A stretch of 6,178 bases of DNA. It comes from an uncultured Eubacteriales bacterium. GTDB taxonomy: Bacteria > Bacillota > Clostridia > Oscillospirales > Oscillospiraceae. Under the pieces are notes generated by a model. It was not told the DNA's origin and did not search any database. It saw nothing but the letters and a program-made list of their open reading frames with translations. The stretch is from positions 1 to 6,178 of the forward strand of contig CATXTO010000069.1 in the NCBI GenBank assembly GCA_958402445.1, in the 5' to 3' direction. A program made the position numbers and the translations under genes. Shown one piece after another: positions 1 through 4,755 of this stretch. Each line of letters starts with the position of its first letter. Within the stretch, counting starts at the first letter, position 1.

Positions 1-16
1 GGAGAATTCCCCCAGC

Positions 17-39
17 GGGCGACCACAGGTCGCCCCTAC
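17..39 (-). repeat. REP-like hairpin, GTAG type (copy 1)
   Basis: Read on the minus strand this is GTAG followed directly by a perfect 8-bp stem with a 3-nt loop (plus strand GGGCGACC-ACA-GGTCGCCC-CTAC). GTAG next to a stem-loop is the layout of REP elements recognised by RAYT transposases; assignment to that class is by architecture only. Bases 16-46 are repeated exactly at 1064-1094. Confidence 0.85.
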
Positions 40-70
40 AGGCGCACCATCGACAATACGTTCTCTGCAG

Positions 71-150
71 TCGTTTTCAGAAATCGCGCCCACACCGAAA
101 CCCAGCGTCAGCAGGTTTGGTTGGAGGGGAGCAGAGCGGAAGCGAACAAG
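71..150. repeat. Diverged copy of a non-REP repeat module
   Basis: Bases 71-107 match 3666-3702 at 32 of 37 positions, and similarity continues more loosely to about 150. The same module recurs at 3990 in the second 324-bp unit. It contains a potential hairpin pairing AAACC with GGTTT, also present in the other copies. It appears to be an ordinary companion of the REP-like hairpins in this genome. No protein is supported here. Confidence 0.7.
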
Positions 151-175
151 AATCCCCGCCCTATGGGCGGGGATT
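151..175 (-). terminator. Probable intrinsic terminator of the microprotein transcript
   Basis: Perfect 11-bp stem AATCCCCGCCC with a 3-nt loop. On the minus strand it is preceded by CAA and followed by the moderately T-rich CTTGTTCG, and it lies 110 bp beyond the microprotein stop codon. On the plus strand it is followed by TGCGGG, which is worse. The T-tract is weak, so termination efficiency is uncertain. Bases 176-284 between the gene and this hairpin show no recognisable gene. Confidence 0.55.
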
Positions 176-284
176 TGCGGGTATACGGCCTGGCCTTCTT
201 GCATTTTATGTAGAGCAGACGTCAGAGCTTCTCTCAGCATATGCGATCTTCTTCCACCGCGTTTCCCCCGGCACAGGAAATTTT

Positions 285-452
285 TTATTCCTCCTTTCTC
301 TTTGGGCTGCACATGATGGATTGTGCAAACCCCAATGACCGCAACAGGGTGAGTGCACTGTCTTGACCTCTCTCGTCCAAAGCTAGGAAAAGCGCGTTTA
401 ACTCGGCGATCTTTTTTACATCCTCTGATTCTTTTTGTGCTCGTTGCGTCAT
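285..452 (-). CDS. 55-aa microprotein divergent from the XRE regulator
   Basis: A short reading frame of 55 codons plus TAA, starting MTQRAQKESEDVKKIAELNA. I do not recognise a named family. Support for a real gene is strong for its size: an AGAGGGGG Shine-Dalgarno 8 nt before ATG, a near-consensus promoter with 17-bp spacing (TTGACA/TATATT), and charged helix-forming composition. There is no DNA-binding domain, membrane segment or signal peptide. Residues 22-44 (FLALDERGQDSALTLLRSL and the next few) align without gaps to residues 84-106 of the divergent repressor, sharing F, A, L, Q, D, A, L, R, L and Q at equivalent positions. Similar 'Q-x-x-A-L-x-x-L-R-x-L' helices end many clostridial XRE regulators. 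Inference: it may pair with the repressor tail and modulate it. It could instead be a remnant of a second regulator. Confidence 0.75.
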   Translation of the reverse strand: MTQRAQKESEDVKKIAELNALFLALDERGQDSALTLLRSLGFAQSIMCSPKRKEE

Positions 453-460
453 ACACACAA

Positions 461-468
461 CCCCCTCT
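461..468 (-). promoter_or_regulatory. Ribosome binding site of the microprotein gene
   Basis: Minus-strand AGAGGGGG, ending 8 nt before the ATG at 452. This is the main reason for accepting such a short frame and for choosing this start. Confidence 0.75.
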
Positions 469-477
469 GTTTAAATT

Positions 478-500
478 GTGTTATATGCTCAATATAACAC
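478..500. promoter_or_regulatory. Operator-like inverted repeat over the microprotein promoter
   Basis: GTGTTATAT and ATATAACAC form a perfect 9-bp inverted repeat around a 5-nt spacer (GCTCA). It covers the -10 (491-496) and expected start point of the minus-strand promoter. A dimeric HTH repressor bound here would block transcription of the microprotein gene. Binding by the 605-958 product is inferred from position and symmetry. Confidence 0.7.
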
Positions 501-519
501 GACTGACTAGGGTTGTCAA
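491..519 (-). promoter_or_regulatory. Sigma-A type promoter of the microprotein gene
   Basis: Minus strand: consensus -35 TTGACA (519 to 514), a 17-bp spacer, then TATATT (496 to 491), one mismatch from TATAAT. Predicted start is near 484, giving a leader of about 32 nt. Confidence 0.8.
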
Positions 520-550
520 CACGAAAATGATGGTCCTTTTTGTGTTGACA
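514..550. promoter_or_regulatory. Large inverted repeat joining the two divergent -35 boxes
   Basis: TGTCAACAC (514-522) mirrors GTGTTGACA (542-550), and AAAA (524-527) mirrors TTTT (537-540) with a single mismatch between the two blocks. Each arm contains the TTGACA box of one of the divergent promoters. The axis is at 532, and both -10 boxes lie 36-41 bp from it. The AACAC/GTGTT ends match those of the 478-500 palindrome, suggesting the same protein reads both. Confidence 0.7.
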
Positions 551-573
551 GTGCGTTTTTTGTGTTGTAATAT
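545..573 (+). promoter_or_regulatory. Sigma-A type promoter of the XRE regulator
   Basis: Consensus TTGACA at 545-550, a 17-bp spacer, then TAATAT at 568-573. A further GTGTT half-site at 562-566 abuts the -10. Expected start is near 580, leaving a leader of about 25 nt. Autoregulation is likely from the GTGTT half-sites inside the promoter. Confidence 0.75.
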
Positions 574-589
574 GAGTACAAAAATGAAA

Positions 590-595
590 GAGAGG
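590..595 (+). promoter_or_regulatory. Ribosome binding site fixing the TTG start of the regulator
   Basis: GAGAGG ends 9 nt before TTG at 605. The nearby ATG at 598 is in another frame, reaches a stop after seven codons and sits too close to the site, so TTG is preferred. Confidence 0.75.
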
Positions 596-604
596 AAATG
601 ACCA

Positions 605-958
605 TTGTTCAATCGAATTAAGGCGGTGCGCGAGGCGCTGGGCCTATCCCAGCGTGAGTTTGGAGAACGGCTGGGCGTCAGCCGAGATGTGATCAGCAAC
701 TTAGAATATGATCGCGTGAAACCGAGAGAGCTGCAGCTTCGCCATATTTGCCAGTTATTTGGGGTGAATGAACACTGGCTGATGACTGGGCAGGGCGAAA
801 TGTTCGACGGCAGTCCGGTTGACGCGGCCAAGCTGGAGGAGGCGATCCGCATTTTCAAGGCGCTGGGGCCGGAATTTCAGGATTATGCCCTGGAGCAGAT
901 CAGGAGGCTGGCGGAGCTCCAGACGGCAGTCACAGTTCCCGCAGGGAATCACGGGTAA
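605..958 (+). CDS. XRE/Cro-CI-family transcriptional repressor
   Basis: A 117-residue cytoplasmic DNA-binding protein. Residues 3-62 form a classical HTH_XRE domain: FNRIKAVREALGLSQREFGE, then GVSRDVISNLEYDRVKP, with helix 2 near 15-23 and the recognition helix near 26-34. They are followed by the family-typical 'FGVNEHWLMTGQGEMF'. Residues 71-107 form a charged helix, probably for dimerisation, and the last residues look disordered. It starts with TTG after a good GAGAGG site; no competing start fits the domain. The gene has its own promoter, multiple GTGTT half-sites upstream and a strong terminator 37 bp after its stop, so it is monocistronic. It diverges from a 55-aa gene that shares its tail motif. 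Expected role is repressor of the divergent gene and probably of itself; no protease or LexA-like domain is present, so any inducer is unknown. Confidence 0.92.
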   Translation: MFNRIKAVREALGLSQREFGERLGVSRDVISNLEYDRVKPRELQLRHICQLFGVNEHWLMTGQGEMFDGSPVDAAKLEEAIRIFKALGPEFQDYALEQIRRLAELQTAVTVPAGNHG

Positions 959-994
959 GCAGAGGGGAATTCGCGGGGCCTGTGGAAAGAAAAG

Positions 995-1022
995 GCGCAT
1001 CAACATCGTTGATGCGCTTTTT
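995..1022 (+). terminator. Intrinsic terminator after the XRE regulator
   Basis: Perfect 10-bp stem GCGCATCAAC, loop ATC, then TTTTT, preceded by an A-rich stretch (AAAGAAAAG). It closes the regulator transcript 37 bp after its stop codon. On the minus strand the flank is CCTTTTC, so some bidirectional function is possible. Confidence 0.93.
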
Positions 1023-1063
1023 AGACATTGAATTGGGGGCATCAAAACCACGGTTGATTTTCT

Positions 1064-1137
1064 CGGGCGACCACAGGTCGCCCCTACAGGCGCATTATTG
1101 ATAATTTATTCCGTAGGGGCGTGCTTTGCACGCCCGC
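1064..1137. repeat. Head-to-head pair of GTAG-type REP-like hairpins
   Basis: Two hairpins point towards each other. On the minus strand, 1087-1065 is GTAG plus stem GGGCGACC/GGTCGCCC with a 3-nt loop. On the plus strand, 1113-1135 is GTAG plus stem GGGCGTGC-TTT-GCACGCCC. They are separated by an AT-rich linker (1088-1112) related to the linkers at 40-60 and 3448-3470. The pair fills the space between the convergent regulator and ATPase genes. The first hairpin and seven following bases repeat 16-46 exactly. Confidence 0.85.
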
Positions 1138-1177
1138 CAAATCCGGCGAGGACCGAGAATTCCCCCGGGAGGGGCCG

Positions 1178-2179
1178 CTATCGGGAATCAGCGCAAAGCC
1201 CCTGGGCCCGCTGGAGCCGGATGTCCTCCCCCACGAAGGTGACCAGCCGGTAGCTGCCCAAAAGCCGGGAGGCGATTTGGGGCGTGTACCGCCGGGCAAT
1301 CTCGTCGGATTGGAGGTTGGTGGATACGACGGTGGGCGCGCCCGCCAGCAGTCTGTCGTTGAGCAGGGTGTACAGGGCGGCGCTGACGAACTGGGTGGTC
1401 ATCTCCGTGCCCAAGTCGTCCATGATCAGAAGGTCGCAGGCCGTGTACTTGTCCGCCTGCCGCTGGGCCTCCTGGGAGCCGCCGAACTTGGCCGCCTCCA
1501 GCTGGGCGAACAGGTGCACCGCCGACGCATAGACCACGCTGAAGCCGCTGTCCGCCACGGTCCGGGCGATGCAGGCGGACAAAAAGGTCTTGCCCAGGCC
1601 CGGGTTGCCGTTGAGCAGCAGATTGCCGGACTGCCGGGAGAAGCTGTGGGCGTACCGCCGGCAGGTCTGCAGGGTTCCGGCCATGACGGTCCGGGGGCTG
1701 GCGCCCAAATTGGGGTCGAACTGATCCGCGTAGTAATGCAGCCGGAAGCCCTCGAAGCTCTCCCGCCCGGTCCCGGCCAAAACCGTGAGGTCCCGGCGCT
1801 GCTCCTGCCGGCACAGCTCCGCCAGGCACTCGCACATGGCCGTACCCACATAGCCGGTTCCACCGCAAGTGGCGCAGATTGGCGCATCGTCCAAAAAGCC
1901 CTCCTCAAAATTGCCCTCAATGAGCCACTCCCGTTCCCGCTGCAGGGCCTGATTCTCCGCCTGGATCCCGGCCAGTGCCTGACTGGGGTCCCCGCCCTTT
2001 TGCAGCACTGCCTGGACCGCCTGGACCATGGTCAGGCGCAGGGCCCGGTCGATCTCCGCCAGGCGGGGAACCTGCCGGTAGGCCCGGCGCAGATGCTCGG
2101 CGTTCTCCGCCTCCCGGTCCGCCTTGGCCTGGGCCAGCCGGGCCCGGGCCCGGCGCAGTACCTCTGGACTGTAAGCCAT
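1178..2179 (-). CDS. DnaC/DnaI-family helicase-loader ATPase
   Basis: A 333-residue AAA+ protein of the DnaC/DnaI/IstB group that loads the replicative helicase onto DNA. Residues 1-90 are a charged, largely helical region with coiled-coil character. A cysteine cluster follows (C102, C105, C116, C118, C123), resembling a zinc-binding element. The ATPase core has Walker A GNPGLGKT at 191-198, Walker B LLIMDDLG at 250-257, sensor-1 STN at 286-288 and an arginine in SRLLGSYR near 305 in the expected arginine-finger/sensor-2 region. The start has GGGAGG 8 nt upstream and lies 3 bp after the stop of the DnaD-like gene, so the two are co-translated and probably act together. IstB is less likely because no istA-like transposase is adjacent and a DnaD partner is. 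The final codons run into repeat-like sequence. No dedicated intrinsic terminator is seen; REP hairpins follow. Confidence 0.92.
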   Translation of the reverse strand: MAYSPEVLRRARARLAQAKADREAENAEHLRRAYRQVPRLAEIDRALRLTMVQAVQAVLQKGGDPSQALAGIQAENQALQREREWLIEGNFEEGFLDDAPICATCGGTGYVGTAMCECLAELCRQEQRRDLTVLAGTGRESFEGFRLHYYADQFDPNLGASPRTVMAGTLQTCRRYAHSFSRQSGNLLLNGNPGLGKTFLSACIARTVADSGFSVVYASAVHLFAQLEAAKFGGSQEAQRQADKYTACDLLIMDDLGTEMTTQFVSAALYTLLNDRLLAGAPTVVSTNLQSDEIARRYTPQIASRLLGSYRLVTFVGEDIRLQRAQGLCADSR

Positions 2180-2182
2180 AGC

Positions 2183-3085
2183 TTATCCCTCCCCCTGTTC
2201 CCGCAGCAAGCGGGCGATGGCTTCCTTTTCCATCTGGCCCAGGGCCGCGGTGCCCTGCTGGACCCGCTGCCGCTGGGGAGCGGGCTTTTTGTCCCCGCCC
2301 CGGACCTGGGCACCGGTGTGCAGGCCCTGCTGGTGCCAGCTCAGGAGAATTTTGTTCATGTAGGGCCACTTGAGCCCCCCCGTGTTCAGACAGGTCTTCT
2401 CGTAGGCCATTTGCAGGGCCTCGCTGTCAAAATCCAGTTCCAGCCAGGCCTGGGCGTACCGCTCCTCCGCCGGGGTGAGGCTCCGGCCGGAGATCTGCAG
2501 CAGCCGCATAAGCTCGGCCAGCCGGGTATTCCGGGCGTTCTGGGTCTGCAAATACGCCGCGGCCTCCTCCAGGGTGGTGACGCCCTGCTCCGCCCAGGTA
2601 TAGGCCTCCTTTTCTATCATGCGCAAGGAGGGATTCCGGCTGGAGCCCTTGCGGCGCAGCCGCTCCTTGCAGTAGCACACCAGCATGCTCACCACCTCCG
2701 GAGGCAGGTCCAGATAGTGCAGAAAGGACAGGAGAATCTTCAGCTCCTCCGTGGTGAGAATGCGCCCCAGGGTCCGCTGGACCTCTCCCACCAGCAGCCG
2801 GAACTCGCCGCTGCCGCCCAGAGCCTGGGTTACGTCCTCCTCCGTGTAGCTGGGCGGCTGCCGGTCAGACCTCAGAAAAGCCGGCTCCTCCGGCCACAGG
2901 CCCATCTGCCGCAAGGTGGCGGCGGCGCAGGCGTGCCGGGCCTGGCTCAGGCCCAGAGACGCCGCGGCCTCCTGGGGCGGATTGCCGCACAGCAGATACA
3001 GGTGCAGCAGCGCGGCGTCGCCGTTGGCGGAGGCCAGCAGCTTATGCACGTCGGTTTGGGAGAGTTGCAGCTCTTTCGTGTTCAT
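2183..3085 (-). CDS. DnaD-domain replication initiation protein
   Basis: A 300-residue cytoplasmic protein beginning MNTKELQLSQTDVHKLLA. The N-terminal region, about 10-65, looks like a winged helix. Two DnaD-type C-terminal domains seem to follow. The first spans about 93-172 (FRLLVGEVQRTLGRILTTEE, then an AYTWAEQGV end). The second spans about 186-256 and ends in the signature YMNKILLSWHQQGL, matching the Y-x3-I-L-x2-W-x3-G pattern of the family. The tail (257-300) is basic and Gln-rich. DnaD/DnaB-type proteins remodel origin DNA and help recruit the helicase loader, which fits the ATPase gene 3 bp downstream. The frame stays open about 99 codons further upstream, but that stretch crosses a terminator and the promoter. 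The ATG at 3085 has GGAGG 6 nt before it and starts the domain correctly. Confidence 0.9.
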   Translation of the reverse strand: MNTKELQLSQTDVHKLLASANGDAALLHLYLLCGNPPQEAAASLGLSQARHACAAATLRQMGLWPEEPAFLRSDRQPPSYTEEDVTQALGGSGEFRLLVGEVQRTLGRILTTEELKILLSFLHYLDLPPEVVSMLVCYCKERLRRKGSSRNPSLRMIEKEAYTWAEQGVTTLEEAAAYLQTQNARNTRLAELMRLLQISGRSLTPAEERYAQAWLELDFDSEALQMAYEKTCLNTGGLKWPYMNKILLSWHQQGLHTGAQVRGGDKKPAPQRQRVQQGTAALGQMEKEAIARLLREQGEG

Positions 3086-3091
3086 AGCGGT

Positions 3092-3096
3092 CCTCC
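3092..3096 (-). promoter_or_regulatory. Ribosome binding site that sets the DnaD-like start
   Basis: Minus-strand GGAGG with a 6-nt spacer to ATG at 3085. It rules out the 99-codon in-frame upstream extension. Confidence 0.85.
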
Positions 3097-3124
3097 GTGG
3101 GCGAGAGATGAAGGGCGATGCGGG

Positions 3125-3167
3125 AAAAAATCTGCCATTCCCAGCCCAGGGCCAGGGGAATGACAGA
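3125..3167 (-). terminator. Intrinsic terminator inside the DnaD-DnaC operon leader (possible attenuator)
   Basis: On the minus strand, a 16-bp stem pairs TCTGTCATTCCC with GGGAATGGCAGA (one G-T wobble). Inside it, after a 2-nt CT bulge, GGCC pairs with GGCT around a CTG loop. TTTTTT (3130-3125) follows immediately. This is a textbook terminator located about 120 nt after the predicted transcription start and 39 nt before the start codon, with no promoter visible between it and the gene. A possible competing pairing exists: TCCCACGCC (minus, 3189-3181) can pair with GGCTGGGA in the downstream arm through a one-base bulge. Confidence 0.8.
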
Positions 3168-3212
3168 ATATCTCCCAGCCGGCGTGGGATGCCGGGCCAG
3201 GTCAGACCGCCC

Positions 3213-3228
3213 GCAGGCCGCGGCCTGC
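3213..3228. repeat. 16-bp perfect palindrome in the operon leader
   Basis: GCAGGCCGCGGCCTGC is its own reverse complement. In RNA it would form a 6-bp stem with a CGCG loop within the leader of the DnaD-DnaC operon. It does not match the GTAG hairpin family. Confidence 0.6.
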
Positions 3229-3293
3229 CGAGCGGGGGGTAGACTTCGTGTGACAAAAAGGCGTTTTCCCTGCGAAATCGTCGCTTTGCGGCT

Positions 3294-3322
3294 ATTATAG
3301 CACATCCCCAGACCGGGCACAA
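3294..3322 (-). promoter_or_regulatory. Promoter of the DnaD-DnaC operon
   Basis: Minus strand: TTGTGC (3322 to 3317), 17-bp spacer, perfect TATAAT (3299 to 3294) with an extended -10 TGC in front. The weak -35 is compensated by the extended -10. Start near 3287 gives a leader of about 200 nt. The sequence TATAATAGCCGC is shared with the promoter at 5726. Confidence 0.75.
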
Positions 3323-3340
3323 GCGGGAGGGCCTCCGAAG

Positions 3341-3367
3341 AAACGCCGAAAAGCGGCGGCGTTTTTT
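3341..3367 (+). terminator. Terminator-like hairpin upstream of the DnaD operon promoter
   Basis: AAACGCCG pairs with CGGCGTTT around an 8-nt loop, followed on the plus strand by a run of six T (3362-3367). The minus-strand flank is TTTCTTCG, so it could also stop transcription entering from the repeat region towards the operon promoter. No plus-strand gene ends here, so its client is unclear. Confidence 0.55.
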
Positions 3368-3471
3368 GGCTGCAACCTGCATCTTGTGTGTTTCTATCCC
3401 AAGGAACCACCAAACGTGGGAAAACAGGCCGGAACAGGCCGCCCCTATGACGCATCATCGACCGACATCCC

Positions 3472-3795
3472 GTAGGGGCGAGCTGTGCTCGCCCATGGAA
3501 CGACCGCAGGTCGTTCCCTACATCCTATTTAGCGATGGTGCATCCCAGCGGGCGGCCGCAGGCCGCCCCTGCAGTTGGAAGGGGCAATGGACGTTCCCGG
3601 CGCCCGCCGCATGGGGTTTACCCCTAGGGGTGTGCTTTGCTCGCCCGTGGAACGACTTCAGGTCGTCGTTTTCTGAAATCGCACCCAAACCGGAGCCCAG
3701 CGGAGCGGGTCTGGTTTGGAGAGGAGGAGCAAGGGAGCGGTGCGGATGGCGGCCAAGCAGGCCGCCGGAGCAGGAGCGGACATTGCTCCGACGAC
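3472..3795. repeat. 324-bp tandem repeat, unit 1
   Basis: The unit is identical to 3796-4119 except for A3495 versus G3819. Its modules in order are: a GTAG REP-like hairpin (3472-3494, +); an inverse REP-like hairpin with a 9-bp stem GGAACGACC (3497-3521, -); a variant ending CTGC instead of CTAC (3550-3572); a degenerate pair (3624-3665); the structured module related to 71-150 (3666-3740); and two further hairpins (GGCGGCC stem at 3748-3766, GGAGC/GCTCC at 3773-3789). No real gene: the frame stays open only because 324 is a multiple of three. Confidence 0.95.
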
Positions 3796-4119
3796 GTAGG
3801 GGCGAGCTGTGCTCGCCCGTGGAACGACCGCAGGTCGTTCCCTACATCCTATTTAGCGATGGTGCATCCCAGCGGGCGGCCGCAGGCCGCCCCTGCAGTT
3901 GGAAGGGGCAATGGACGTTCCCGGCGCCCGCCGCATGGGGTTTACCCCTAGGGGTGTGCTTTGCTCGCCCGTGGAACGACTTCAGGTCGTCGTTTTCTGA
4001 AATCGCACCCAAACCGGAGCCCAGCGGAGCGGGTCTGGTTTGGAGAGGAGGAGCAAGGGAGCGGTGCGGATGGCGGCCAAGCAGGCCGCCGGAGCAGGAG
4101 CGGACATTGCTCCGACGAC
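3796..4119. repeat. 324-bp tandem repeat, unit 2
   Basis: Second unit, one substitution away from the first. It is followed directly by another GTAG hairpin at 4120, as expected if the duplication arose by recombination between GTAG hairpins. The near identity points to a recent duplication or ongoing homogenisation. Confidence 0.95.
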
Positions 4120-4199
4120 GTAGGGGCGTGCTGCGCACGCCCGCGAAACCCCGAAAAACCGGGAAATTTCCCCAGAGGGGGACCGCTAGTCGCCCCTAC
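4120..4199. repeat. REP-like hairpin pair with linker
   Basis: A plus-strand GTAG hairpin (GGGCGTGC-TGC-GCACGCCC, 4120-4142), a linker related to 1138-1177, and a degenerate inverse hairpin ending CGCCCCTAC (about 4177-4199). The linker includes a GGAAATTTCC-containing stretch comparable with GAGAATTCCC near 1155 and at the left edge of the window. Confidence 0.75.
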
Positions 4200-4338
4200 A
4201 TTCCGATAAGGGCGCAATTCCACAGAAAAAAATCCCAAAACCGGGACCTAGGGCCGGCGGGGCCGGGGCCGGCAGAACCGGCCTTGGGCGTCAAACGAGC
4301 GCGCGGCGGCCCGCCCCGCCGCTTTCTGAATTTCCCTG
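4200..4338. other. GC-rich structured intergenic stretch
   Basis: No gene is seen. Two hairpins stand out: GGCCGG-CAGAA-CCGGCC (4267-4283) and GCGGCGG with CCGCCGC around a 6-nt loop (4303-4322). The second is followed by TTTCTGAATTT, which could make it a weak plus-strand terminator insulating the promoter at 4339. Confidence 0.5.
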
Positions 4339-4367
4339 TTTACTCCCGGCCAGTTTTGTTGTACAAT
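4339..4367 (+). promoter_or_regulatory. Promoter of the zinc-ribbon/AEC permease operon
   Basis: TTTACT (4339-4344), 17-bp spacer, TACAAT (4362-4367). Start near 4374 gives a leader of about 16 nt that holds only the GGAGGTG ribosome binding site (4378-4384). Confidence 0.7.
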
Positions 4368-4389
4368 ACATTGGATTGGAGGTGTTTCC

Positions 4390-4743
4390 ATGCACTGTCT
4401 CAAATGCGGCGCGGAGGTAGAGGCGCCCCAGGTCTTCTGCGCCCACTGTCAGGCGGAGATGGCGGCCTACCCTGTTTCACGTGAAACACCCGCGATGCTG
4501 CCGCCCCGCCCCAAGACAGACGGGGAGCGGCGGGTCCTGCGGCCCACGCCACCGAAGCCGGAGGTGATCATCGCCAGGCTCCGGAAACGGCAGAAGTGGC
4601 TGCTGGGTATTTCCCTGACCCTGCTGGCGGGCTGCTTGGTTCTGGGGGCGCTCCTGATTTTTGCGCCCGGGCTCTCCCACACAAAGCCCACCATTGGGCA
4701 AAACTACAATATTACCGACGTGACGGACCCCACTGGGACCTGA
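4390..4743 (+). CDS. Small zinc-ribbon, single-pass membrane protein
   Basis: A 117-residue protein starting MHCLKCGAEVEAPQVFCAHC. The four cysteines at 3, 6, 17 and 20 make a compact zinc ribbon. A Pro- and Arg-rich linker follows (34-60), then a basic stretch (62-69), one hydrophobic membrane segment at about 70-92 and a short polar tail. The basic flank suggests the ribbon faces the cytoplasm and the tail lies outside. Many Firmicute membrane proteins carry such a ribbon-linker-TM layout, but I cannot assign a function. The start has GGAGGTG 5 nt upstream. A permease gene begins 12 bp after the stop, so they form an operon. Residues 29-33 (VSRET) are encoded by a perfect parS site, so this stretch of the linker is constrained at the DNA level. 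Confidence 0.85.
   Translation: MHCLKCGAEVEAPQVFCAHCQAEMAAYPVSRETPAMLPPRPKTDGERRVLRPTPPKPEVIIARLRKRQKWLLGISLTLLAGCLVLGALLIFAPGLSHTKPTIGQNYNITDVTDPTGT
4473..4488. promoter_or_regulatory. parS centromere site 1 (inside a coding sequence)
   Basis: TGTTTCACGTGAAACA, a perfect 16-bp palindrome, matches the ParB/Spo0J parS consensus of Firmicutes (TGTTNCACGTGAAACA in Bacillus subtilis). It is read in frame as VSRET in the zinc-ribbon gene. ParB nucleates here, spreads and recruits SMC for origin segregation. An identical 16-mer occurs 1213 bp downstream. Confidence 0.93.
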
Positions 4744-4755
4744 GGTGAGGGAACC

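Noticed and set aside
1..240. Minus-strand frame from ATG at 240, open to the window edge (about 80 codons)
   Set aside because: It has only a weak GGAAG upstream, crosses the terminator-like hairpin and then translates repeat modules. Only the first dozen codons look plausible as protein.
117..338. Plus-strand 73-codon frame at the left end
   Set aside because: It overlaps the microprotein gene antisense, spans repeat and terminator sequence, and has no convincing domain.
1178..2179. IstB transposition helper reading of the ATPase
   Set aside because: The ATPase core is shared by IstB and DnaC/DnaI, but there is no istA-like transposase or insertion-sequence end, and the coupled partner is a DnaD-type protein.
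1121..3163. Long plus-strand open frame of 680 codons opposite the two replication genes
   Set aside because: It is antisense to two genes with clear domains. The translation is low-complexity Gly/Leu/Gln/Pro typical of a GC-rich shadow frame, it begins inside a REP-like hairpin and has no ribosome binding site.
3086..3382. 99-codon N-terminal extension of the DnaD-like protein
   Set aside because: It would be encoded by the promoter, leader and terminator; the ATG at 3085 has an excellent GGAGG and begins the domain.
3366..4484. Plus-strand open frame of 372 codons with a 108-residue internal repeat
   Set aside because: It is open only because the 324-bp repeat is a multiple of three. It consists of translated REP-like hairpins, starts with TTG without a ribosome binding site, and runs into the better-supported zinc-ribbon gene in another frame.
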